Shown: piece by piece, positions 12,601 to 23,542 of the stretch
How positions within the stretch are numbered: position 1 is the first letter of the stretch
How the letters are laid out: each line of letters opens with the position of its first letter
Assembly: GCA_025024175.1 (NCBI GenBank)
Contig: QCXZ01000064.1
Location: 5,952,001 to 6,016,000, forward strand
Source: Rhyzopertha dominica
Lineage: Eukaryota > Arthropoda > Insecta > Coleoptera > Bostrichidae
DNA length: 64,000 nt
Reading direction: 5' to 3'
Position numbers and translations under genes: made by a program
The notes under the pieces: model-generated
Databases searched by the model: none
The model's input: the letters and a program-made list of their open reading frames with translations, nothing else
Told to the model about the DNA's origin: nothing

Positions 12601-15600
12601 CACGTTCCTCTTCTTAGCCAATGGCTCGTCATCGTCGGAGTCCGACAGCGTCAGATCGACGACGTCCTTCTCCTTGGGCTTCGGTGGCGCCTCTTTGTTG
12701 GTTTCTTTCGGTTTGTCAGTAGTGGAAGTGGCGGCGACGGGCGTAGTACCCCCCACTACTTCCACATCGTCGCTTATGATCTCGATGGAGTCCTCCAGAG
12801 AAACTTTCTCAGGCCTTGTCGGTTTCTTCTCCACAACCTGTACGCTCCACGAACCGTCTTTGTGCAACTGAATTTCGGAAGTTTCTATGGAAAGCTGCGG
12901 GGAATTCAGTACTTCTTGGAAATATCTAGAAAGAAACGTTCTGTAAATACCGTGTAGCTACAGGAGTTGGATTCGCAGGTACCAAATATTTAATTAAACA
13001 AACTATATCGCTGCAGGTAAGAATTCGAAAACCGGCAAAATTTGGAGTCTTACCCCAAAAACTTATTTCGTACTCTTTCTAATTTATTGACAAACTTCAT
13101 AGCCAGGATTACAGATAATATAGGAGAGTTTATCGACCGTTGGTGACGGTAGTGTGTCTTTGCAAATGGCGGAAATAAACAGTACTTGCTATTCTAATAT
13201 ACTCGTCTGTATCTCAAAATGAAGCACAGATGGGTTCGCAACCGAGTATATTCAATATAATTATTACAAAGGAACTGGTAATGGTAATCAAAACACACTC
13301 GTGGCAATAACCTATGTGATAACNGCTTAATCACATAACCGCATATTACTATTATAATATAATATCACACATGCTTTTTGTGTTTACATATATCCCCTTT
13401 TTCTTAATAATATTTACTGCCCACAATTTAAAAATGCTAATACCATATAACAAAAACAGCAATATTACACAATAATTCCGCCTTTTTCCAGCATTAAAGT
13501 ACTGTTTATAATAGTTTATGTATCTGCCGCCAGATGTGTCACTATTGTAAACTTGCCTATAGCCATAGCTTACGGATATTTAAATTTAAAACATGTGCAA
13601 CAAATAACAATAGGGTCGTTCCGCACATTAAAATTTGATAGTTTTAACCTAAGCCTTTTATTGCTTACATCATGAATACTAGTGCCACGCATCTATTTTG
13701 CCTTCAGATTAATTCAACTCATAACAATCGGCGGTAGAAAAATTAGCCTGTTTCGAACATTTTCTTAAATCTGCCAACAACTACGCAAAAGGTTCCTAAT
13801 TTCCGTCATGCACACTGTTACAGCTCCCTAAGTAACTAGGTGCTCACTGTTGTCAATTTTATAAATAGCCAGAGAAATACAAATAATGCAATGGGAGTGA
13901 GAGAGAGGGGCGAAGGTATAAGTATAACCGTCAATGTCAATATTATAATGTAAACATAGGAACAACCTGTAACTGTTCATCAGCAGTAGTATTCTTCCAA
14001 CACGGAACAAAACACTTCTTATCGTAAGCCATTCTAACATTAAAAAAACATCTTGCTCCACCACTTAATCTCTTAAATACGAAACTCGAAAGTTTGACCA
14101 AACTATGTAAACAAAAACGCATGGCTAGAGTTGTTAGGGTTATTCGTTACACATGTGACACATGCAGCACGTGCGAACGTGTGATGTTGTGTGCGGTACG
14201 TTTTCTTTTTAACGACGGCTAGAGACCGTCCTGACAGTTTCAAAATTTATCATATCGTTGTCATACGAAAGTATACAAACTAAACATTATCAAGCTTCAA
14301 GCGTCGTTTAATTCCTCATGATAAAAACATTACTTCTAAAGCAGGTTCGATGGTTAAAGCGCTTTCGTATTTCAGCAAAAGGCCAGTGAATGCACTTATT
14401 ATATTGAACTGTTCATTATAGAATAAACAGACTGAAGGATGATTTAAGTTATTTTCACAAATACGCCTTAAGTTGACCTAGGTATCAATGCCACAATGCC
14501 AGTTTACGAGTACATTCCTCACGGTATCGTGAAAATTTGCCCACATTGGCAACACGACGCAGCTCAAAAAAAATGTAAACAAATATTACTTGCAATGCCG
14601 CTAGAGCACTGGCTATTATTGGTGTTTCTCGCTTTCGTCAGCATGCAAACCTTCTACGTAATCTCCATGGTGAAATATCCAGGCATTTGAAACGGGTATT
14701 GAAAAATCCATACTTTCACATTTTTTCCTCGGCAAAGAAGAACCGGAAAAAATCGCAAAAAAAATGTCTTTGTGCTTCACATTTTATGCACATTGTAAAT
14801 GTAAAATAAAAAAAATTGTGGGACAACCCCATTCTTATTTTTATTTCCACATTTTCAAAATTTTTTATTTGCTCATTCGCTTTAAAATGGTCTAAACAAC
14901 AACAATTTAAAACTGAATGATCACCTACTATGACTCTTTTATTGAAGAACAATTACTGCAGAATTATTTACCATGAGTATATTTTATAATACTTACCCAT
15001 CTATAACTAAGTTATCGTATATCNNTGGTTTATCGCAAACGGGGCAGTTCCATGTTGGTTTCCTCTCGTTCATTTGTAAGAACAGTGAAGCATCAAAGCA
15101 CTGCAGATGTTGACATGTGATTGCCCTGCATGGAGTGCTCATACGCATCTTTCCGAGAGGGCACATCAACGATACTCTTAGGGAAGTGGTGGCTATCTCA
15201 CTGTCTGCATCTTCGTTCAATTTCTCCTTTACTGTGAAGGAAACAGCAAAATTTTAGCATCTTTGAAATAAAATAAATATTCTTGAAGTTGCAGAACAAA
15301 GAAAAAGATCTGAATATGTAAGCTATTCATTTACACTTATAAATCAACTGGCGTTGATTTTTCTTATAAGAACAAGACTAATGTTGGATGTTTTACATTC
15401 CGACACCAATTCACCATTTTCAGGGTGAAATATGTTAAAAAACTTACTCAATCCCCTAGTATGATCAGAATGCTTGGCGCCTCGGTTCCTTAGACGCTGG
15501 AGCAAATCCGAGGAGCTCCTCTTATGGACAAGAGCAATTGTCATGACGTAGCCACGTCCGTAGTCTGCAGCCCATGACACGTTAATGGTATTCGCCACTG

Positions 15601-18600
15601 TCGGGCTGAGTTTGACCATGGGTGTTATGTTAACTGGTCTCGGTGGACGTTTGGGGTCCACTCCAGGTTTATTGGTTGGTATGGGATTCTAAATAATTAA
15701 TAAAAATGAATATTATTACACAATTAATTTGATAACTAGGGATTTATGCTAATAGCACGAGATCCGTTTGTCATAGAAAAAAATGTGTAGAGACAAAACT
15801 AAGAAGCATAACTGTAGCCCCACCTTGAATAGGGTCGTCCCGCACATTAAAATTTGGTTACATCATGAATACTAGCGCCACGCATCTATTTTGCTTTCAG
15901 ATTAATTCAACTCGTAACAAACGGCGGTTGAAAATTTACCCTGTTTCAAACATTTTCTTAAATCCGCCAACAATTACGCAAAAGGTTCCTAATTTCCGCC
16001 ATGCGTACAGTTCCCTAGATAACTAGATGCTCACTGTTGTCAGTTTTATAAATAGCCAGAGAAATACAAATAATGCAATGGGAGTGAGAGAGAGGGGCGA
16101 AGGTATAAGTATAACCGTCAATATTATAATGTAAACACAGGAATAACCTGTAACTATTCATCAGCAGTAGTATTCTTACAACACGAAACAAAACACTTCT
16201 TAACGTAAGCCATTCTGACATTAAAAAAACAACAGATTACCCAAATACTTCGACAACANCTTGCTCCACCACTTAATCTGACAAATACGAAACTCGAAAG
16301 TTTGACCAAACTATGTAAACAAAAACGCATGACTAGAGTTGTTAGGGTTATTCGTTACACATGTGACACATGCAGCATGTGCAAACGTGCGATGTTGTCA
16401 GCGGTACTTTACCGTTTTCTTCCTAACAACGGCCAGAGATCGTCCGGACAGTTTCAAAATTTATCATATCATTGTCATACCAAAGTATACAAACTAATCA
16501 TTATCAAGCTTCAAGCGTCATTTAATTCCTCATAATAAAGACATTAGTTCTAAAGCAGGTTCGATGATTAAAGTGCTTTCGTATTTTAACCAAATGCCAG
16601 TGAATGCGCTTATTATATTGAACTGTTCATTATAGAATAAACTGACTGAAAGACGATTTAATAATTTTCACAAATACGCCTTAAGTTGACCTAGGTATCA
16701 ATGACACAATGCCAGTTTACGAGTACATTCCTCACAGTTTCAGAGCTACTTCTGAGGAAGACACCGACATGAGTGTGGAAACGTCAAGGTCAAATAACCA
16801 ACGTGGGAACCAGCCCGGAAAACAACATGTCATCGACAACAACCACGGAAGCCTTCAAACCAAAATTGTTTCAAACCCTTTTTTACAAGAGTAGGTTGGG
16901 CTACCAGTTCTAGGTATCTTGAGACAAACCTATTCAAGACATCCATTAAAATTAGCAATTTTTTAATAAAATAATAATCCCAACTTCTAACTAGTTTAAA
17001 AAAATATATGATCCCAATGGTGTACACAATGAAATAATAAAAACCACAACATTCTGACATTTCATAATAAAAACAGCACTTACCGGCAAAGGACACAGTT
17101 TGTTGTTAACCTTGACGACGACGTTCGGAGGGAAACAGTCCTCCTGCTCACAGGTCGTCTCCAGCAAACAGAAACGCATCTGCACCTGTTTGATGTATTC
17201 GCACTTGGATCCTGGCCTTATGTCGCGAGAACTGGCTACGTCGCTTGCTTGCTGCGGCGTCAGGTGGAAGTAGAATGTGCCCTCTTGCATGCGCTGGTTG
17301 TTCTGCGGAACCAGTGAGGCAGGCTTCAAGAGATCGGCTATGACGTCGAAGAATGGCAGCCTTTTGAACTTCACGTCCGGATGAACGGGATAATTGCTCA
17401 CGGGAGGCTTTTGCGAGTAAGTCGGATAGTAGCCGGGCTGGTGGATGGCCTGGTTGTATATCGCCTGGCGTGTCTGAAGAAGTAAAAGTTTAAAAGTGAC
17501 TTATAAAGATCGAAAATTATTTTATTAGATAAATTATGTAATAATCCAATGTTTTCTCCACTTTATTAAACGAATATTAGCATAAAACTCGAGTAATGTA
17601 TTATGTATACTTTTTCTACGACATCTATATTTTTACAAGTTTATATTGCCTTTTTTCAGCAAAAATGAATAGGCTAATGACAGTAAGTACTCGTGTAAGT
17701 ATGACAGTCAACAAAATATTGACAAAAGTCAGATCGACTTGGAGAATGGGATTCGTCGGATATACTTAATCATTTACCACTGCTTAAATAACTGGAACGT
17801 TTTAATTCTAATTTAATGTTATTTAGATATAATCTAAATACCTTTCGAAAGGCGAAAGCATTAATTAAAAGTCGCACTTTCATGATAATGTTGTACAAAC
17901 ATTAACTATTTCTTGTGATATTTCTAACAATTAACTGACATGGGATAACATCCTGTGAAGGCAATACTGAATTTTAAACTGTAACATAATAAAAAAAAAT
18001 ATGTGTTAATCATTACATAATACTGTGTGTAATAGTGAATTTACTAATTAAGTACACAGTGCATAATGTGCAATTTACTAATAAAGGAGTAGTAAAACGT
18101 ACTTTTTATCAATATATTTAAATTACTATGCAAAACAGCTTTTATGTTGCCATGGGTGCAAAGACTTACTGTGTACGAGGCATGTTTTCTAAGCAAGTAC
18201 CGTTTTTGAATTAAAAAAAGACGTGTTTAGATATCGCAATAATTTTGTCTTACATGAAAGCCTGTACCTTAATCTACTTTTCTACATAATTTCCGTGAAT
18301 ATTGAGGCACTTGTCATAACGTGGCACCAGGTTTTGAATACCCTCATCATAAAATTCTGCCGCCTGACTTGTTAACCACTGTATCACAAATGTTTCGACT
18401 TCGTTAGCGTCTTGAAGACGCTGACCACCCAGGTGTTTCTTCAAGTGCAGGAACAAATGGTAGTCGCTGGGCGCCAGATCAGGGCTGTATGGAGGACGAT
18501 CTAGAGTTTCCCATTTAAAAGATTTGATGAGATCTTTGGTCCGATTAGCCACATGTGGACGGGCATTGTCATGCAGCAAAACGATACCCTTACTCAACTT

Positions 18601-21600
18601 GCCATGTCTTTTGTTCTGGATTGCAGATTGTTCAATGTCTTACAATAAGACGCTGATTGATTGTCTCATTACGAGGCAGAAACTCCACTAGCAATACTCC
18701 TTTTCTGTCCCAAAAAACTGTGCACATGATTTTCCGTACAGAAATTGTTTGCTTAAACTTCACTTTTTTGGGTGATGATGAATGTCGCCATTCCATGGAT
18801 TGTTGTTTCGATTCTGGTGTGACGTAGGCCACCCATGTTTCGTCACCAGTAACAATTTGGTCTAAAAAATCTTCACCTTCATTGTGGTACCGCTCAAGGA
18901 AAGTCAATGCACTGCCTAAATGTTGGGTTTTGTGCAAATCCGTCAACATTTTTGGAACCCAACGTGAACACCATTTCCGGTAATTCAAGTTCTCGGTCAC
19001 AATGCGATACAAAACACTACGAGAATATTGAGGAAAGCAGTCGCACAATGATGAAATTGTAAAGCGTCTGTTTTCTCTCACCTTTTCGTTCACTTTCTGC
19101 ACCAAATCTTCATTAATGACCGAAGGACGCCCATTCCGTTNTTCATCATGCACATTTGTGCGGCCATCTTTAAATGCTCTCACCCATTTCCATACCATTC
19201 CATCACTCGTAATGTTTTGTCCGTAAACTTCACAGATCTCACGATGAATATCGATCGGTTTTGCNCCTTTAGCACTAAGAAATCGTATAACAGCCCGTAC
19301 TTCACAATCGGCGGGACTCACGATTGTCGGAGGCATCTTAAACACTCAGTAAACAACGTATACAATGAAGAATCAAACTGTAATGGCGTCAGTGCGTAGA
19401 CAAGAGATGTAGGTAACCAGCGCACATGCGCGGAACGCAGACCATAGCGCTGCGGCGGCGGAATCGCAAAACGGTACTTACTTAAAAAACATGCCTCGTA
19501 TATTCCTGCAGCAGTTGGTTTTCGAAATTATTAAATTCAATTTTAGAATTAACCAATTCTAATAATATATCTAAAAAATTGAATTTTTTCTCATTTAAAT
19601 CTCTAAATCAAACTGAATATTTAATTTTTGTTGTTGTTATTTGTCAATTTGTTACCACTGTTCCTGATGTACCTGGTAGTAAATAAGAATCAATAGTCTG
19701 GATTTTCATGTATTTTTCTATAAATCTTCTGTACAAATCTTCATAGTATACATTTTGTAATGTATGATTAAGAAGTTTAAGGTGTTTACTGGTTTTTTAA
19801 TCTGTAAAATCAACAAAAATAGAAAAAACTATACATTAATTTCATAGTTTAGAAACATTCACTTTTCTTTAAAAAACATTTAAATATAACTATACTGTAT
19901 ACTCTCACATTGAAGATACAACTATAAATTTGAAATTTATAAAAGCTTGAGATCCTTCACTAAAGGGATCAGAGGGGTTTCGCCTACCAAAAGTCGTAAC
20001 AAAATGGGTGTAGGCATCCAGAAATATCTGGCAAATCCCAATCATCAACTCCCTTTAGAACTTTAGAAGGATCTGCAAAGTCAGTCTTTCCCAAGAGTAT
20101 GTTCAAATAAGGATTACTAGCTCTACGTAAGAAATGAGTCACCTGGAGCCATCTTTTGGTGCACTTTTACACTACACTTAAGGTACCAAAACTATTATGT
20201 AATTCAACAATTATAATCCCAGCACTTTAATTCTAATGATCAAATTCCACTTAGAAAACATCACTAATGATGATTTAAACAGTATAACTAAGAATCTTAC
20301 GGCAGTTCTTGCACGATTCCTTTCAGCATAATAATACTTCAAGAACACCATCAAAGAAATTGATTAGAACATGCAGGTGACAATGCGATCAACTCATTAG
20401 TGACTAACTAACCTGCTTGCACGACTCTGTTGTGATAATAACAGAACGATAGCATGCCAACAGCCTGCGAGATCAAATTTCACAAGATAACACTTGACTA
20501 ACGGCAGTGGTGTTAATGAAATGTGAGAAACTGCAACGCCAGCAGTTCAAGAAAGTGAATACAACAGACAGCATGTTCTACGGCCAGCCAAGGTAAAATT
20601 ATTTATTCAACATTTCTATGTTGGGTAAAACATAAAATACTTACAGGTATTTGTCTGGAATCCACATTGAATGGATGAACAGTAGCTGTAGTTCTGGGAA
20701 CGGAGCCTTGAGGCTGCGGCATGTTGGGAGATAAAGCTGGTGCAGGTAAATCCTTGTTACACGTATTATTCAATGCACCACTCTGCCTAAAAAAAAATAT
20801 TTGAACCTATTATGAGTCATAGAATTGTTGTCTAATTTTACGTCAATACCCCTCACCAGTGAATCATAAAAATCAAAAGGAAATGAATTTCTTAAACATG
20901 CTGCATAGAAAACGAAGCGTTACTTCTAGTATGTTAAGGACAAATAAATTATTAGACGAAGTTAGACAGGTTTGAATCTTACATCTAGTAAGCAGCACAC
21001 GAGCTCTAGGAAATTATGACCACACCATGCAACTGTACTGGAACCTGCAAGATTAGCAAGCATGATGCCACCTACAGGAAATTTAGCAACTACATTAAAC
21101 ATAACGAAAGTTTAGTGTGTTTTTATTCCTGGTACAATTTCCTTTATTGACATGCATGTATATAAATATGTTTATTATTTAAACATATTTGTTAAGAATT
21201 AAAAGCACAAAAAATATTAATTTAATATTTTATTTAAATATAATACAATCAAAAGATAAGGATAAAAATTTCTGAAGGTACTACTGAATAATTATTACAC
21301 ATTAGACACACTACCTACAATACAATCTAATTTCATATGTGTAACATTTTGATATGCTGGTTAGACTATTATTCTCAGTGGCCAAACAAGGCACCATTAA
21401 TTTATACTGAATTTATTAAAAAAAAGAAACACTTGAACAGATCAGTTTTATATTTGTTTTTTTAAAGGGTAGAAGGATTAAATAGGATTGTATCTTAAAA
21501 TCCATTAAAATATGTCTTTTTTTTAATTTGGTGCCATTAAATTATGAGCGTAGTGTTGGCTATTCGAGCATTGAACTAGTTTAATGAAATGTAATTTTTA

Positions 21601-22850
21601 AAATGGTATTTCTTGCTAACCGTTGCAAAGAAGACACAATCTTTTTTGGTAATCGGATCGAAAGTAATTATTTAATACACACCATGTTATAAAACTGAAT
21701 AATATACAGGGTGGTACATTTAGACTAAAAAAAAGTTGGTATTGGCCAGTTACATAACACACCCTGTAAGTAAAGTAAGTAATGCACAACTAAATATACC
21801 AGTTGACATGTCCAAGCATTGTTTCGAACATGGCCAAACTTATTTATTATCGAATGTATTCTATTTGACTGATACACACTCTATGATCATATAAAAGGCA
21901 TGTACACAAACGTTAACTTTGGGAAAATGAGTGTTGAGTGGGCACGCCAGAAACTACATAATATGTCATCTGAAGTCACCTGGTAGGGCTGAATCTACAA
22001 ACTGGGAGTTCTTGGTTTGCATCAAACGAAAAACAGGGAAATTGAGCTTCAATTAGGAAAATCTTTTAAACTTGCTTCTCTTCCATAAACTACACTGCAT
22101 ACCTCTAAATTGAATGCACAGGTGTACCCTTGTAGCAAAAACTGACATCTTTTTGTGCATAAGCAGATTGACACATTCCCTCAATAAAATAAATGATGCA
22201 AATAATGACGTCTTTTTGACAACTCTACCAGAAATCTGTCAATGTGACATTTACTCCTATTCATAAAATTATCAAACATGTTTTAAGAATTTCTCTATAT
22301 AAATTCAACTACTAAAAAGTGTTTATGTACCATTTTCTCAACGAAAAACTGTTAATAATACGTACTGAATGGTCTTATAGAGATCTCTAATTTTCTGATG
22401 GATCGGATGTGACGGAATGCGAAGTAACTCGACAGCTCTTTGTAAAAGTTCGCTCTTTCTTCCAGACTTGTTGCGCCCCGCGAAACCTAATAACATCTGC
22501 AATTCTGAGACGCGAAAGGTGATGAGCATATTCTGTAACGAGAAAAAACATTAAGACAGCTGGGCAGAAACAAACGCTAACGACAGTGACCGACAACTAC
22601 ATTGGTCAATAACTGGTACCTTGAGTGTACTATACTCATCAAATCCCAGTTCCATTCTATAGGGTTTGATTTCAGACATTGACAAAAATTTTTTAACTGG
22701 CACCAACCGCAACTGGAAATGTGCTATTTGGCGGCATTAAAAAACAAACGAATGTGTTTTGATTTATTTCACAGCATAGCCTACTTGTTCAAAATATGAT
22801 TACTTGTAATAAACTATACTTACCCGTAACTCATCTATATTTTCTGACAT
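6690..22850 (-). CDS. Su(var)2-10: E3 SUMO-protein ligase PIAS
   Basis: Eight coding exons, all phase-matched: 22824-22850, 22366-22532, 20645-20786, 17084-17473, 15448-15688, 14997-15231, 12564-12925 and 6690-6991. They give 621 residues, normal for insect PIAS. A SAP DNA-binding domain lies near residues 10-46 ([11 protein letters not shown]). The PINIT domain spans about 130-290. The SP-RING/MIZ zinc finger at about 335-395 keeps its ligands ([17 protein letters not shown]). An acidic SUMO-interacting motif, [14 protein letters not shown], lies near 489-502, followed by a Ser/Pro-rich tail. PIAS proteins transfer SUMO to nuclear targets and restrain JAK-STAT signalling; the fly orthologue acts on chromatin. 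Two undetermined bases fall in the RING exon (15024-15025). The introns carry most of the local transposons. It is divergent from the GCP4 gene 692 bp away. Confidence 0.93.
7321..7835 (+). repeat. interspersed repeat with ACTTCCACATCC termini, copy 1
   Basis: This ~500-bp non-coding repeat in the last PIAS intron begins near AACCGCTGCAAATTGAAAC and TACTTCCACATCCAA. It ends with TTGGATGTGGAAGTA, so its ends are inverted. It shares long AT-rich blocks with 30285-31066 (opposite strand) and 38866-39990, including GTCAAAATGACATTTACG and ACAGACAAGAAATTTTTTTT. It looks like a non-autonomous DNA element; no target duplication is evident. Confidence 0.6.
7854..8145 (-). mobile_element. non-LTR reverse transcriptase fragment
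   Basis: An open minus-strand frame of about 95 codons begins [10 protein letters not shown], carrying the catalytic FADD motif of non-LTR reverse transcriptases. It continues through [14 protein letters not shown] and [11 protein letters not shown], the conserved thumb-side motifs of jockey-like elements. Both ends are truncated. It is a remnant within a PIAS intron, distinct from the larger fragment at 8266-9606 but of the same clade. Confidence 0.75.
8266..9606 (-). mobile_element. 5'-truncated, damaged jockey-like non-LTR retrotransposon with inverted 5' end
   Basis: Two overlapping minus-strand frames (9414-9040 and 9046-8486) encode one reverse transcriptase broken by a frameshift near 9045. 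The motif [14 protein letters not shown] is intact, but the catalytic FADD is changed to FADI. The later motifs [13 protein letters not shown] and [18 protein letters not shown] are present. After the stop comes a 3' UTR that ends in a short (CTTA)n tail near 8266-8285, typical of this clade. At the 5' end the sequence folds back: 9449-9522 and 9533-9606 are inverted copies of the same reverse-transcriptase segment. The element is dead. Confidence 0.85.
9607..12563. other. AT-rich PIAS intron sequence without recognised genes
   Basis: This part of PIAS intron 7 holds no supported coding frame. A fragment TGGAGCACCCTGTATA near 12008 resembles the CACCCTGTATA ends of several inverted repeats in this window. 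Undetermined bases occur at 9962 and 12505. Confidence 0.5.
13609..14834 (-). mobile_element. non-autonomous THAP-bearing DNA transposon, copy A
   Basis: A ~1.23-kb element with terminal inverted repeats: AATAGGGTCGTTCCGCAC at the left and the complement of GAATGGGGTTGTCCCACA at the right. It lies in PIAS intron 6. On the minus strand near 14030 it carries a short frame that, in copy C, begins as a THAP-like zinc-finger start. On the plus strand a 64-codon frame (14496-14690, [18 protein letters not shown]) is also preserved in copy C. No transposase is present. THAP domains are the DNA-binding part of P-element-type transposases, so this is probably an internally deleted relative; the superfamily is not proven because no target duplication is clear. 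Confidence 0.65.
15827..16735 (-). mobile_element. THAP-bearing DNA transposon, copy B (one end lost)
   Basis: The left end GAATAGGGTCGTCCCGCACATT matches copies A and C. Similarity continues through the conserved MPVYEYIPH frame at 16709 and stops abruptly near 16735, where unrelated sequence begins. Copy B lacks an internal stretch near 15858 and the whole right terminus. It sits in PIAS intron 4, about 1 kb from copy A, in the same orientation. Confidence 0.65.
18176..19498 (-). mobile_element. mariner transposon with broken transposase
   Basis: The element is 1,323 bp, standard for mariner. Its terminal repeats of about 30 bp (CGAGGCATGTTTT...) are flanked by TA at 18174-18175 and 19499-19500. 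The minus-strand transposase frame opens at 19345 or at MPP shortly after, with a helix-turn-helix N-terminus. The three catalytic aspartates are visible: [17 protein letters not shown] and [13 protein letters not shown], the DD34D signature. A frameshift between 18597 and 18640 splits the frame (19345-18632 and 18597-18274), and two undetermined bases lie in the first part. It sits in PIAS intron 3 and is non-functional as read. Confidence 0.93.
19501..20644. other. PIAS intron 3 remainder, no gene seen
   Basis: AT-rich sequence. The stretch 19950-20120 is less AT-rich and contains short open runs on the minus strand with several stops, possibly an old retroelement tail, but I cannot name it. 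Confidence 0.4.
20787..22365. other. PIAS intron 2, with a short inverted-repeat remnant
   Basis: No coding frame is supported. At 21706-21767 a 60-base segment begins TACAGGGTG and ends CACACCCTG, an inverted pair like the termini of the palindromic elements found elsewhere in the window. It may be a miniature or collapsed copy. Confidence 0.4.
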
Positions 22851-23542
22851 CTCCTGCTGGATGAACTGTTAAGTGAAAAGTCTCCCTTAACAGGGGCATT
22901 TAAACTGGCTATTTCGACGACCACAGGTAACGAACACGCAAATCCCGCAGTGAATAATTTTATGAAAACGAACGTTTCTACAACAGTTTACAGTAACATA
23001 GCGACATGCTACAATAATAGTGCAATTCGTTCATATTACACAATTAATCCTGCAGTCTATTAAATATATTTTATGTAATTTGTAAACTTTTTAGCAAAAC
23101 CACCACCAGCAAAATGCAGAAAACGAATCTCTTTCTCGTTTTACATGGAGAAAGACGATCAATGTGAATGCAGCAACAGAACAGAGGTATTCTCGAAACT
23201 CGAACATAACAAATGTCCCTAGGTGGGTTGCAAGTTGCAAACATTGCACTGCATATCATGTTTATAAAAATACCAGGTATTCTTTCAAAAATCATAAAGC
23301 ATATTACTTAATTCGTTGTTTCAATGTGCATAAATAACCTTCTGCGTAGAGTTATTGTTGTTAAAAAGAATTGTTGTTTTTAGATAAACTGTATGCTTGT
23401 CTTACTAAAAACCACGGTACATTTGAACTAATGGGCAGTACTGAAATTTATTAGTATACAAAAAAAGAGCGGTAATTAATATTAAGGGTTAACAGTTAAA
23501 AAGCATAGGTCTATGGTTGCGTAGTATAAAGTCAAAAATAGA
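22851..23542. promoter_or_regulatory. shared upstream region of PIAS and GCP4
   Basis: 692 bp separate the start codons of two divergent genes, so both promoters must lie here or in 5' UTR introns. No TATA box is obvious at a convincing distance from either gene. The role is inferred from geometry only. Confidence 0.45.

Noticed and set aside
14340..14360. Possible tRNA T-loop (GGTTCGATGG) in THAP element copy A
   Set aside because: No cloverleaf can be drawn around it, and the same sequence recurs in copy B as part of the transposon.
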